The position numbers were made by a program, and so were the translations under genes. Under the pieces are notes generated by a model. The model had not been told where the DNA came from and searched no databases. It was given only the letters and a program-made list of their open reading frames with translations. Positions 8,428 through 23,186 of a stretch of DNA of 64,000 nucleotides are shown here, in pieces. Source of the stretch: Euptelea pleiosperma. Taxonomy: Eukaryota; Streptophyta; Magnoliopsida; Ranunculales; Eupteleaceae. How positions within the stretch are numbered: position 1 is the first letter of the stretch; the number at the start of each line of letters is the position of its first letter. The DNA lies in the NCBI GenBank assembly GCA_035048495.1, contig CM068545.1:10901958-10965957 (forward strand), given 5' to 3'.

Positions 8428-9702
8428 ATGTCCAATAAGATTGAGAGAGTCGGAAGGATAAAAACTAGTGTTCTTCTTGCCACTTAAAATCTCTAGCAGC
8501 AATACTCCAAAGCTAAAGACATCAGATTTTATCGAAAAAAGGCCCTCCATGGCGTACTCCGGGGAGATGTTACCACTGAATTTCATCATTCAACCAATCC
8601 TTTAGTAGATGCAACTGAAATCTCCTTCTGCATCTGTTAATCCGTTTAGCAGGTTCGGTTCTGCCAGCAGTCGTCCTCAATTTTATTGTTTATTTTATTT
8701 CAGAACACAACTTATTAGATATAAAAACACAACTCACAAGGAGAACTGGAGAAGGGGAGGATGTAAGGTTGGAAGCGGCAAGTCTGAGATAGAGATTTCC
8801 TCCATTTCTGTCACCATCTGAGAGTTGTTGTAGTTCAATAGATCATTCCATATTGAACAATCACTGCCACTGTAGGCATAAGCATTGCATGAACAGTTGT
8901 TCAAGCAAGCCAATTCACAAGCTTCGGCACTCCCAACTGCCAAAGATTCTGGATTTACAGGTAATCTCACGTTGAGCATTGGTAAAAACCTATCTGTCTC
9001 CCCATTAACAGAAGTGCTATTCCCACATTGCAAAGATGTTTTCCTCGAACACCCACCAGACCAATCGCTCAGATTCCAATCATTTGAAGAGCGTGGTTCA
9101 AAACCTTGAAAACAATCACAGAAGGGCAAGGCTTTCTGATTGCAGATACCAAAAGTCCCGCATAAAGCATAAACCTCACATTGCTGTCTCGGTTGAGACC
9201 AAAACAAAATCCATCCCTGGGTGTCCTCCAACCAGGTGTATTGCTTGATTTGTCCCGACAAATCCATCACACATGTAGAAACCAATGACTTATTATAAAG
9301 AGTATAAGTGAAGTAGCTCTCGTTTTCATTGTCGATGAAGCTAAAATTGTAGATAAAGTTTGATCTCATTTCAGGAACTAAGCTGAAGAAATGTCCATTC
9401 CACTCCCCACTAATCCAGTATTTTCGAGACCCCTGCAAGATGTTAAACTGCTGTTTGTTTTCAGGATCCAGTTTTAGAGAGAAATCTCCAGAAGCAGGGT
9501 TCAGCGAACTCCTCCACGAAGTCAATGACCACGTATGCCCCGTCTTTTCGTTGAAACCAAGTTTCATTCCGGGAAGAAACGTGTCTGGAGGATAATCGAA
9601 GCTCTGCCACAAGATGTCCGAACTTTCATCATCTCTCAATATGAGATTGCCTGAATCCATCAGTGTGGCACTTCTGTTCCCAGTCGATGATATGGATGTC
9701 AC
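8428..9702 (-). pseudogene. broken G-type lectin S-receptor-like kinase (relic 1)
   Basis: Two disconnected pieces remain. Positions 8734-9702 encode most of an S-domain: the end of the B-lectin (LWQSFDYPPDTFLPGMK), the S-locus glycoprotein region (SGEWNG), an EGF-like Cys cluster and a PAN domain. The normal LYLRLA end is in another frame from about 8820 on, showing a 1-nt frameshift. The signal peptide and first half of the lectin are missing, replaced by LINE sequence at 9715. The other piece, 8428-8575, is kinase exon 6 ([20 protein letters not shown]) with intact acceptor and donor, 148 nt. The transmembrane exon and kinase exons 3, 4, 5 and 7 are absent. It cannot encode a receptor. Confidence 0.85.
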
Positions 9703-9714
9703 CTAGGGATTGGC

Positions 9715-10100
9715 CAAAACATCCATATATGGATCATTTGGACTGAATTTTTTTGGGAGTTTAGGGTGTTTTGGATAGCTCATAAGTCGATTAAGGAGTT
9801 ATTTTTTGCTCGGGAAAAGAATTCCCTGCATGTCTTAAGAAAAAGATGTGGGCCTTAACACTTATGGGGATTATTTGAGGATTGTGGTGGGAGAAGAAAA
9901 ATAGGGTGTTTGAGAGTTAAAAACTTAAAGTGGAGCAGCTTATTTTGGAGATTAAAGCTTTGGTTTTATTTTTTGGTAAAGTTTTATGAGGAAGGAATGG
10001 TATATCTTTTGAAGATATCATTTTTAAAGATGGGCGGTCTAAGTGGATCTTCAACATTGGGTTACAAAGACATACATGTACTACTTATGCAGCTACAGGG
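9715..10100 (+). mobile_element. LINE (L1-type) fragment
   Basis: A degraded copy of the C-terminal region of an L1-like reverse transcriptase protein. It shares aagttttatgaggaaggaa with the tail at 7994-8222 and gtggtgggagaagaaa with the Trp-Arg-Glu-rich end of the LINE at 42680. It cuts into the 5' side of the relic receptor kinase gene. Confidence 0.6.
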
Positions 10101-10720
10101 ATGATAGATCTTCAATTCATTAGGTTCTGAAATCCAGAAACATTAAATTTCTCTACAGATTTCTTCATATATCTCAAGAGCCATTTTATGACTCATCTGG
10201 ATTCCACCACCATCAATGGACTCTACAACAACTACCATACAAATGGCTCATTAACTCATCCATCTGGATTCTTTAAATGGTGGACCAACACTTGAACCAG
10301 AGAGATTTGAGGATTTCAGCTTTCCACCAGAGCTAAAACTTGGATTGCTAGTAAAAGCTAACTCACTAAAGTTCTTTTGAAAAAGGTTCATATGTTACAG
10401 TTATAAGTGTTTTGTCTGTCTCCTTTTTTTGTCTAGAGCTCATGGATCAGAAATGTCCGCTCGCTAATTAATTCATCGTAACGGTTGTAAATTTATTTTG
10501 GCATCAAGATAGGGTCTAAAATTTGTAATCTGATGGATATTAAGCTAAACCTTCAGGTATCTCACAACAAACATATTTTTTTGCATTACAATGTTTATAC
10601 ATCAAACATATTTGTAACGGGACCAGAGACTAAAGTTTTCACAACCCTCTATAATGTTATTCACAATCTGATCAAAGCTGTAAAAAAATATACAGAGAAA
10701 GAATTGAGATGTCAAAACTT
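10101..10720. other. 3' flank of the first intact receptor kinase gene
   Basis: No gene is seen. The last 180 bases (about 10540-10720) resemble the 3' flank of the second intact gene (about 22990-23186), for example gagactaaagttttcacaaccct. The tandem duplication therefore included 3' untranslated sequence. Confidence 0.6.
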
Positions 10721-14202
<3,482 letters not shown>

Positions 14203-14706
14203 CTCGACAAACATGAGTGTTTCAGAGATGATCAAGAGATATTCTACTCATTTATGTAGGTGAGGTTAAAGGCTTGCGTTTACCGAAGAACTTTGACTGG
14301 AATTCTTTGGTTGACAAATCTACTGTGAATGTCATTAACGCCGGCAGGCAACAAGTGCGTGCCGTTGCCATGTGATGGTTTTTGGTCATTTAAGAATTTT
14401 AAATGTTCTAAAAAGGTCATGTGTGAGGGCCTTTTGGTCATTAAAATACAAGTTTGTGGGACCTCGGTTAGATTTTTAGAGTCAGACTTTAGACTTTAGC
14501 ATTAGATAGTTAGATTCTCTCACACCTGCACCATCTTTGGCTGCTGGTGGGCGTTGGAAACTTCGAATCGGGTGCAACAGTTGGAATATTGGCTTTCTTT
14601 AATTGGTGACAGTTTACCAAAACCCACGTGCTTTGACCGACACAAGAATTTTATTGGGTCGGGCTATAACGAGCTGTAGCTTAAAGCCTTAAACAAACCA
14701 TTTTTG
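14203..14706. other. 5' flank of receptor kinase gene 1
   Basis: No gene. A W-box core TTGACT lies at 14293-14298, about 90 bp upstream of the start codon, and another TTGAC follows at about 14311. W-boxes bind WRKY factors and are common before defence-related receptor kinases, so induction by WRKYs is possible but unproven. I could not settle on a TATA box. Confidence 0.4.
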
Positions 14707-14931
14707 TAACTCACCACTGCCATCCGATCCCTTTGACGGCATGGATGTTTAGCCTACCCCTTTGTGGATATACAGACCAAAAATCACCACGATTGGCTAA
14801 TCTCTAGCCATTAGATTTTAGTACTTTTCAAGACGTGGTTCTAGCAAGCTGATTTTTGCTATGTATATCCACTAATGGGTGGGGCAAGCATCCATGCGGT
14901 CAACGAGCCCAAATGGCAGCGGCGAGTTACA
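14707..14931. repeat. foldback MITE, family A
   Basis: The arms are near complements: aactcaccactgccat at the left faces atggcagcggcgagtt at the right, with ggcatggatgtttagcc facing its partner near 14895. Family A shares the phrase atccatgcggtcagtgggccc, and other copies lie at 16136, 16830, 27055, 38617, 45200 and 54165. Confidence 0.7.
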
Positions 14932-14941
14932 AAAATGGTGC

Positions 14942-14978
14942 TAGTTCAAAGTCAAACTAAAAGTTTGACTTTGAACTA
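14942..14978. repeat. perfect 16-bp inverted repeat with 5-nt loop
   Basis: TAGTTCAAAGTCAAAC (14942-14957) is followed by TAAAA and then its exact complement (14963-14978). Each arm carries a TTGAC W-box core on one strand. It lies just outside the foldback element. It may be a chance remnant of a MITE end. Confidence 0.7.
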
Positions 14979-15237
14979 CAACTTGTTGCATCGGAGCCCA
15001 ATTTTTTTGGGGGGTACGGTTTTGTGGAGCGACACTCTAGAACTCTTCACCGGAGTGGTTATAGTTGAGGTGGTTACGGGTAATCACTTTTAAAAAAAAA
15101 CATAACAGTTGAGGTGCCAGATCTAAAGGGAATTTTGTTTTTTTGCTTCAGCAGGGTTTCGATCCAATCGATCTGTACTCCTACCTAACGCATTTTTCTG
15201 GGCCCACTGACTAAATGGGTGTTTAATCCACCCTTTT

Positions 15238-15635
15238 ATGGATGGGTCGGGCTCCGTTGACAGATCTAAAATGACAAATAAAATGACAGGGACACAATAT
15301 AAAGCCACGTGGCACACTCTTACAGGACTCTGACGGTATGGATGTTTGTCATATCCCATGGTGGACCTACAAACCAAAACTCAGCCTGATTAGTGATTTA
15401 TAGGCTTTGGATTGGACTTATTTTCTTGGGCTGATCTCAACTGTGGGAATTTGAGCAGTATTTGAGGTACAAAGATGCAACACTTATAAATCACTAATCA
15501 GGCTGATTTTTGGTTTGTAGGTCCACCATGAGATAGGACAAACATCCGTACGGTCAGAGTCCTGTAACAGTGTGCCACCTGGCTTATATTGTATCCCTAT
15601 CATTTTAGATCAGTCAATGGAGCCCGACCCTTTAT
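15238..15635. repeat. foldback MITE, family B, about 180-bp arms
   Basis: The two arms run from tgggtcgggctccgttgac to gtcaatggagcccgaccc and pair almost fully, including cagcctgattagtgatttat in the core. Related family B copies lie at 44865-45165 and 50255-50560. There is no coding content, and RNA from either strand would form a long hairpin. The spaces on each side (14979-15237, 15636-16135) hold nothing else I recognise. Confidence 0.8.
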
Positions 15636-16135
15636 GGATATACACGAAAAATCACATGATTGCTGATTTCTAGTCGTTGGGCATAGTACCCAAAAAAAAA
15701 AAAAACAAAACACGCTTGAATCAAACGGCCAAATCTAATGGCTTGAGATAACCAACCAAGACGTCAGATAAACATTCAGTGGGCTAAAACAAAAACATGC
15801 GGAACGAAATATGTAGGGCCACTGGATCGACTCGTTCAAAACTTCGCTGGAGCTAATAAAAAAAAAAGAATTCTGCCTAAAGGGGTCCACATGTATCACA
15901 TTCCCCTATCAGAAAAAAAAATAAAGATTACAGTTAATAAGTGAAATACGTGGTAGGGTATACTGGCATAGTATGATGTGGATAAAGGATCTATCCACAT
16001 GACTCTATCTGGGTCACGCCAGCCCTCCACGTGCCAATAAATACACTGCCAGTTTTGACAAGAAAATTTTTGAGGCAGCCAAGCAGCGGCCAATCACAAG
16101 GCACCACAATCTGCTGTTGCTTTTGTACAAGGAAA

Positions 16136-16530
16136 AAGATGTAACAAGGTATGCCTGAAATTGTTCATTTGTGGAAGCGGCATTTTTGGTAGTCACCGCT
16201 GCCATCTGGGCCCACTGACCGCTTGGATGTTTATCCCACCCCTTGGTGGATATACATACCAAAACTCACCTTGATTGGTGATCTGTAACCATTAGATTTT
16301 AACACTTTTTAGCACCATTTAAGGCGTTCTTATGGCCGTTGAATACAACCATTTTTTGAGTACTAAAACCAGCGGCTAAAAATCATTAAACAAGCTGTTT
16401 TTTTGTATGAATGTCTATTAAAGGATGGGCTAAACATCCATGCGGTCAGTGGGCCCATATGGCAGTGGTGACTACCAAAAATGCCGCTTCCGCAAATGAA
16501 ACGATCTCAGGTATACCTTGTTACATCACG
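16136..16530. repeat. foldback MITE, family A
   Basis: The left end gatgtaacaaggtatgcctga matches the inverted right end tcaggtataccttgttacatc. The inverted arms extend inward through ccgcttccgcaaatgaa and atccatgcggtcagtgggccc. The arms make up nearly the whole 395 bp. Confidence 0.8.
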
Positions 16531-16829
16531 ACCCTTTGTACAAACCCAAAAATGTTTTTTGAACAGCTGGAGCAATGTGATTGCCACTGCTTCGTTGCTT
16601 CAAAAATCCACCAGTTCAAAAAATTTCTCATTTTAGACCACCAGAACAACAGATTGTGGCACCATGCGATTGGCCACTGCTTTGCTGGTTCAAAAATCCA
16701 TTGCTTCAAAAATTTTCTCATTTTTGACCACAAGATTTGGAATGACACTCCAGAATATATTTTTAAATTTTCTCATTTTTCGACCACCAGATTTGAAACG
16801 ACTCCAGAAAACATTTTTGTAATGGGTCG
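16531..16829. repeat. direct-repeat segment between two foldback elements
   Basis: Two or three degenerate copies of ttcaaaaatccaccagttca ... ttctcattttagaccaccag follow each other. Part of it (about 16640-16700, gattgtggcacc...ttggccactgc) is the inverted partner of 16060-16110, which lies outside the foldback at 16136. The inverted structure is therefore larger than one MITE. Confidence 0.6.
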
Positions 16830-17210
16830 CGATGTAACAACGTACACCTGAGATCTTTTCAAATGCGGAAGTGCATTTTTGTTACTCGTCGCTGCCATCT
16901 GGGCCCACTGACCGTATGGATGATTAGCTCACCCCTTAGTAGACATTCATACTAAAAATCAGCTTGTTTGATGATTTTTAGCCGTGGGTTTTAGCACTCA
17001 AATCAATGGTTGAATTCAACGGCTACAAACCAACCTTAAAAAGTAGTAAAATCTAATGGTTAGAGATTATCAATCAGGGTGATTTTTGGTGTGTGTATCC
17101 ACGAAGTGGTAGGATAAACATCCATGCGGTTAGTAGGCCCAGATGATAGGGTGAGTAATAAAAATCGTGCTTCCGCATTTTAAAAAGTTGGCATACCTTG
17201 TTACATTGTT
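16830..17210. repeat. foldback MITE, family A
   Basis: The ends gatgtaacaacgtacacctg and ggcataccttgttacatt form terminal inverted repeats like those of the copy at 16136. Inner arms carry the same atccatgcggttagtaggccc phrase. From 17211 to 17869 I see no gene, only AT-rich sequence and a short inverted pair ttttacacatggcaaaa. Confidence 0.75.
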
Positions 17211-17869
17211 TCCCTTTCGTAATTTATACATATTATAAAGTAAAACTCTGAAAAAAAGTGGTAAAGGTTTAGTGGGGAAGAAGTCTTAGGCGTGTTTTAC
17301 TTGTCAACAGCTGAGGTGGCAGACCCCAAGGACTTCGTTTTTTGCTACCTCAATCCTTTGCTTGTCGGAAACTTTTAGTTAAACAGCACGTTTTTACACA
17401 TGGCAAAAGTCATCCATTTTTGCCATGTGTAAAAATAGAGTCAACCCTACCCCAACTCGACCTTCATGGCTATGAACCCAAACCCGACCCAAGGTCAAGC
17501 GTAGATTTCCCAACTCGAGCCCAACCTAATCAGGTTGGTTGTGTTGGTTACGTTGGTCAATTTCTTAATTTTTTTTATTGGCTAAAAATGTTGTTAAATT
17601 TTTTCATATTAAAAATATTTATTGATCAATATAACGATTGTTAAATAGGATCGCATTTTATATTTGTTATCTTTGCAGTTTTATTCATACAAGAATTACA
17701 AGTTCAAAATTCTCCACATAATCTTAGTCACAAATGCCAAATATTTTGCCTTCAGCTGCAGATAACACAAGTTTATATTAGAACGAGACCTATACATTGG
17801 TGAAACTCGATGATTCAGCCAAGACTTAAAAACACCTCTATTTTCAACAACATTTATTTTTTGATAATT

Positions 17870-18490
17870 GAACTGCTTTATTTATAGGGCCCCTTGGAGG
17901 CTAAGGAAGCCTACCAAATGGACAAGAGAAGAACGAAAAGCAAACCAAAAAGACTAACTAAAGAAAAAAGCGGCCTGTTAAGGAAACTAAAACCCAAACA
18001 CCCCACCCCTAATCTCTCCCCTTACCTACTAGATCAAACCATTTGAACATTATATCCTTAAAAAAGATTCCCTTCCCTTCCTCGTACAATTTAACATGTA
18101 CACCAAAGCTTTAATTTTTTAAACAAGAGGCTACCTTTGAAGACTCTTACCCTCAAGAACTCAGTTGTTTTGCTCCCTCCACAATCTCCAAATAACAGTC
18201 ACAGGAGTCAAAGTCACATCCTTTTTCCAAGCTGCCCTAGAGATTTTCATCCCCAAGCAAAGAATAGCTCCTTCATAGATTTTGGAATTACACAAGTTAC
18301 ATCGAACTCTCTGAGCAAGCTAGTCTAAATAAACCAAGCACACCTGCATTGTAATAACAAATGGTCTACGGACTCTCCACTACACAAACATAGTGGGCAG
18401 TGATCCAAAACCCTGACCCCTCTCCTCCAGAGGAAAACTATAGTCTGAAGACGACTTCGCATTGCACGCCAAGTTAGAAACTGAACTTTG
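17870..18490 (-). mobile_element. LINE (L1-type) 3' end with zinc-finger RT C-terminus
   Basis: On the minus strand, broken frames encode a Cys/His-rich zf-RVT-like segment typical of L1 C termini (around GFGSLPTMF, GESVDHLLLQC) followed by the Trp-Arg-rich end. The 3' end, with poly-T on the plus strand, is at the left (17868). Frameshifts show it is dead. Confidence 0.7.
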
Positions 18491-19744
18491 GATGTGGCCT
18501 TGTTTCCCCATTGTCAACAACATAACATTGAATTTTTCAACTGCTCACCTTCTCATACAGAATTGAAGTCAAGTCATTGCTGTTGTAATGCAGCTCTTGC
18601 AGTGGGTCACTTTCATAGAATTGTTTCAAGTATGTCTTTGATAATGTGTGTATATATTTATATAGGGTCGGGTTCCAGTGACCAACATTTTTGACCAACA
18701 CCTTGGTGTACCCTCATAGAGGATGAATCAATGGCTGATTTTTTGTGAGGCCTCAACCCTAGCCCAATCCAATTTGATCTGGTTGTCAAAATCTTGGCCC
18801 GACCCAATCTGAGTACTGAAGCTGCCAACCCAACCCTAACTGAACATTGGGTTGTGCCCACAGTTCCGGCCCTACCACTATCTTTTTCCAGGGAAAGACT
18901 AGTATGCTAAAGTATGCAAATACAAGCAGAAAGTGACACGTTACAACCAAATTCATGGTTAACCCTAATTAAGGAGAGGTTGCAGAAACATTGAGTTAGT
19001 TTGGTTGTTACATCCATGTCGCCTTCTGGCCACATTTTGGGTTGTTTACCACATTTGGGTTGGGTCTTGGGTTGTTTACCAACAAAACAACTCAGGTACA
19101 CACAATTGAAAATTAGACGACAAAATTTCTTCTTGTTTCAAAAAATATCTATTCTGTCCTAATCTTCTTCCTATCATCTGTTTCTTCTTTCTTTATTGAT
19201 CAATTGTGGCCTACAGCACCACAGGCCCCACCACCATCGCTGCCACCAGCCCCACCACCATCGTCGCCACCGCACCCTATCTCTTTGATTGGAGGTCAAA
19301 CTGGCAGTAAATCAAAAAAAAAAAAAGAAAAGCAGCCCCTCGTGAATCAATCTGGAAAAGAAACATTATAAAATTTTTCAATTCTAATATTTTTTAACCG
19401 TTTCTTAAATCTCTATTTCGATAAAGAATAAAGCTACCCACTGTTAGCTGCAAAAAAAAACAAAAAAAGTTGTGCAATTGAGACCATTGACCATTGGATT
19501 CAAGATATCCACAGTCCAAGAGGCAACAACTTCAGTAACATGTAAAATGTTCATTTTGCCCTTTCAAGTTGTAGTACATGGACAACAATGTATGGCCCCA
19601 CAGCTCGCCCACACTGATAGTGGCATGCCCCACTGAGCAGAAGAACGCCTTTATAAACTGACCAAGAGAGTTGCGAATAATACCACCCCGGCCACTCTGT
19701 CCGAATTCTGTGCTGCAGTACTACCGTCCGTATTTAGTTTCATC
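18491..19744. other. intergenic, with MITE fragments
   Basis: At 18664-18760 there is one end of the MITE found whole at 47229-47580 (gttccagtgaccaacat, caccttggtgtaccc). At 19432-19610 there is half of a family C foldback element (gttagctgcaaaaa ... gaccattgaccattgga). No gene is recognised in the rest. Confidence 0.55.
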
Positions 19745-20159
19745 CAAGGTTTAAAGGAGGCCGTTTTAATGGTTAAACGGACTGGGGTGTTACCGTTTAA
19801 ACGGCGGTTAAAACGGATTGAAACGGTCAGGGGCAAAAATGAAAAAAAAAAAGGAAAAAAACAGATTTTAACGGAAAAGTGGCGCTGAAATTCAAATTTT
19901 AAAATTTGAAAAAAAAAAAAAAAAATAGAATTTAACGGATTTAAACAGATTTTAACGGAAATTCAACGGTTTTAACGGCCGTTTTTTTTCACAAAATTTT
20001 TCGAAATTAAACGGTTGTTTAAACGATTTTAACGGCCGTTAAAACAAAAAACGGCCGTTTTTTTCAAAACCGATAAAACGGTTTTAACGGAAACGGGCTT
20101 GGGGCGTTACCGTTTAAACGGCTGTTAAAACCGTTTAAACGGCCGATTTTAAAACCGTG
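19745..20159 (+). mobile_element. hAT-like MITE, AACGG-palindrome family, with 8-bp target duplication
   Basis: The element begins CAAGGTTTAAAGGAGGCCG and ends, inverted, CACGGTTTTAAAATCGGCCG. It is flanked on both sides by the perfect 8-bp duplication GTTTCATC (19737-19744 and 20160-20167). An 8-bp duplication and CA-RGG-like ends fit the hAT superfamily. The inside is dense in AACGG and CCGTT, with several CGGCCG palindromes, and has no ORF. Other copies: 21404-22627 (long arms), 37399-37824, and fragments at 37909, 54545 and 56115. Confidence 0.85.
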
Positions 20160-20394
20160 GTTTCATCCAACCATGGGGCAAAAGAGTACATATTTTGTTT
20201 CAATGTGGGCAGAAGGGTACTTTTGAATATGTTTTTGTCTCTTTTTTTCTTTTCAAACTTTCAAAGTTGAGGGTGGGCAATTCGCCTCTACTTCGCTATG
20301 AGTGCTAGTAAGGAGTTTGGTGTGCACGACTTTCCACAGAAGCGTTTGGAGACTCAAAGAGTATGCCATATTAGGTGTTGATGAGGGCTATATG

Positions 20395-20785
20395 TTTTTT
20401 TGAAAAAGTAAAGAGCTTTATTAAAAGCTTGGAGGCTGAGTAAGCCTACCAAAGCAAAGAGAAGAAAACTTGTAACAAAAAAGAACTAAAAGAAAAACGA
20501 AAAATACGCCAACCACAAGGCGACCCAATTTCTCCCCAACAAAGACGACCACCTAAACACGAAATCCTCAAATCTAACACCCCTCCCTTCATTGTACAAT
20601 CTGACCCAAGAAAAAAAGCCCTTGAATTTCTAACAAAATCGCTTCAAGGGAAGATTTCCTACCCTCAAAGACCCTACAGATACGCTCTCTCCAAATTCCC
20701 CATAAGATTGCCAGATTTAACCGTGACCTTTCTCGAAGGATGGAAAGGTCATATGAGGGGGTCTTTGTTATCCAATACGTCATAT
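20395..20785 (-). mobile_element. LINE (L1-type) 3' end
   Basis: The minus strand encodes a 64-residue end segment with NLAILWGIWRERICRVFEG, the conserved L1 C-terminal Trp-Arg motif. A poly-T run and tttattaaaagcttggaggc at the left mark the 3' end. No upstream RT is present. Confidence 0.75.
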
Positions 20786-21403
20786 GTTATGTGGAGGCTG
20801 ACGATGCTAGAATATAGTACGTAAGGCATGACACCACGGCCGATGAGCTGGCTGGGGGGTTACAGGGGGCCAGTGCACCCCTTATCCAAAGAGGACTTTG
20901 GAGGCATCGCCCCCGAAATATTTTTTGGAGAGCTCTTTTTTCTCTTAAGGGTATTTTCATACTTTTTACATAGAGATATGGAAACCCCAATTTCATCTAT
21001 ACCTTGGTTGACAAGAGACGATCATTCATTATATTGTGAGAGTTTGTTTTTGCCTTAGAGCATAGTGGAATCGGTGTGGATCCATGGACGTACCTCAATC
21101 TAGGAGCCACGTAAATCTGTGTGGCGGTTGTTTACATCTTTATCTTTTGTTCATTTATTACTCTTTTTTCCCAACATTACCCAGGCATATTAGGGCAATA
21201 AATGTTGGAGATTAGCAATGTACCATGAATGGGATTGAGGTTATCCTTAGGGCATGTGTATTAATTATCCCATATAAAGGCTCGATTCAATTTTTCAACA
21301 ATGGCCTTGATGATGGATTTAGAAAGAGATTTAAACCACACGTCCTGCCATTGATAAAGTTCTAGCCTGCCATCCCTGTAGGAGTCTAGAATCTAGACAA
21401 TAC
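20786..21403. other. intergenic, nothing recognised
   Basis: Short ORFs on both strands have no recognisable motif. The overlap of open frames at 20787-21058 on both strands looks like chance. Confidence 0.5.
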
Positions 21404-22627
21404 CAAGCTTTAAAGGGGGCTGTTATAATGGTATAACAGACTGGGGGCATTACTGTTTTTTCCGTTATAATGGCCGTCATAACGAATTGTAACATTCAGG
21501 AGCGAAAATGGAAAATAAGGGAAAAAATGGCGCCGAAATTCAAATTTTCAAAAACAATAAGGGGAAAAATGGAATATAACGGAAAAAAACGGCCGTTTTG
21601 TTTCACAATTTTCCAGAAAATAACAGTGCCGTTATAATGAAAATATCGGCCGTTATTTTTTGGGCATTTTAACGGTACCTTATGAGTTTGCTGATGAAGC
21701 TGAATATGATCTAGATTTGCTGATGAAGATGAGCGGTTATGGTGGCCAATGTAGGTTTCAAATAAGCCTGACTCATCCTCACATCGTTTGTAGATGGCCC
21801 CACTGACCCTCAACTGGACTGTAGATCAAGTCCTCACAGAAACTATCAGGTGGGCCCGTTGACTTTCAGATGGGCTTATAAAGAAGCACCTGGGTACACG
21901 AAAATAAGTTTACCTGGGTGTATCCCTTCAAAAAATGCGACATGGCAGCTCTATTGAGCCCACTAGCCCACGAAATGTTTGGCCTTCCACTACGTGGAAT
22001 TACAAACCAAAAACCAGCTTGATTTGTGATTCCTAGGCATTTTTTTTTCATGCGACTAGAGCCCAATTTTTCACCCATGGGCCTAATAATAAAGCCTCAA
22101 TGAAAAATGGTTGAATGCAATGGCTAGAAAGCACGGATCAAGATGATTTTCAGTATGGGTCTACCAGGAATCCACTTTCGGTAACTCGCTGTAGTGAGTC
22201 AGTGACCCATCTGTGAACTCGACAAATATCCATGACCAACCCTGACAAGACTGTTATTTTCGGACCAACCCCGTTAGGTTACGCCCCGTTAAAACGCCCA
22301 GAAAAAATGGCCATTATAATGAAAATAATGGCCGTTTTTTTCCATTATAACGAAAATAACGACCATTATTTTCTGGAAAAAATGTGAAAAAAAAACGAGC
22401 GATTTTCCATTTTTTCCCGTTATTTTCCGTTATTGAAATTTTGAAATTCAAAATTTGAATTTCAGCGCCCTTTTTTCCATTTTTACATTTTTTTCCGTTA
22501 TTTCCATTATTTTCCGTTATTTTTCATTTTTTCCCGTCTTTGCCCATAGCATTTTTTTCGTTATAACGGAAAAAATGGTAACGCCCCCAGACCGTTATAC
22601 CGTTATAACGGTCCCTTTTAAACCTTG
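21404..22627. mobile_element. 1.2-kb element with long terminal inverted repeats (AACGG family)
   Basis: The left arm (caagctttaaagggggc, about 280 bp) and the right arm (ending ttttaaaccttg, about 370 bp) are inverted copies of the same family as 19745-20159, rich in AACGG or ATAACGG. Between them, about 21860-22200 looks like another foldback insertion (aaaccagcttgatttgtgatt and its partner). I see no 8-bp duplication at these ends (gacaatac versus atttagag). It could be two separate inverted MITEs rather than one unit. Confidence 0.6.
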
Positions 22628-23186
22628 ATTTAGAGAATGACTAAAATATATAAAATAAATGTATTTATATTGATCTCCTTACAAAAATATAAAATGTATC
22701 TCATGTAAGAGATATACATGTGACTTTGATGAGAGGGTTTAATTTATCTGAGGAAATTATTAATATTCTTGGCTTTAAAGAGGTGCAGGGTTTGCCACTG
22801 CTCTGGTACGGAGGAGCGGAGCAAAGGAAGCCAGTATGTTGCTAAGCGCCATTAGAACCGTTGATAGGGGATAGACAAGAGAAAAGAATAGCTTCAATAC
22901 AACCTGCCAGTCTATGGAAATCCATTCCATGATTCTCCACAAATTCACTAGCATGGACTGTTTGCCTCTTCTCAACAACATCAACTCTTGTATTCAATCT
23001 CCAAAGGGTTTTTCTGTCAAAAGAAAAACCCATTTAATAGATGGCATTACAATAAGGCATAATCTAATGCGTTATCAGGCACTCATGCTTAAGCTTTATG
23101 TATCCTGCCACAAAGAGACTAAAGTTCTTACAACCCTTTAAAATGTGATCCACATTTATACTCCAAGAACTGGGATATCAATGCTT
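22628..23186. other. 3' flank of receptor kinase gene 2
   Basis: No gene. The part from about 22990 on resembles the 3' flank of gene 1. ORFs at 22775-23033 on the minus strand have no recognisable motif. Confidence 0.5.

Noticed and set aside
16411..16851. 146-residue plus-strand ORF
   Set aside because: It lies across the end of a foldback MITE and a direct repeat, with no known motif. It is chance openness.
22775..23033. Two overlapping minus-strand ORFs before gene 2
   Set aside because: No recognisable motif, overlapping frames, and the region is partly shared 3' flank.
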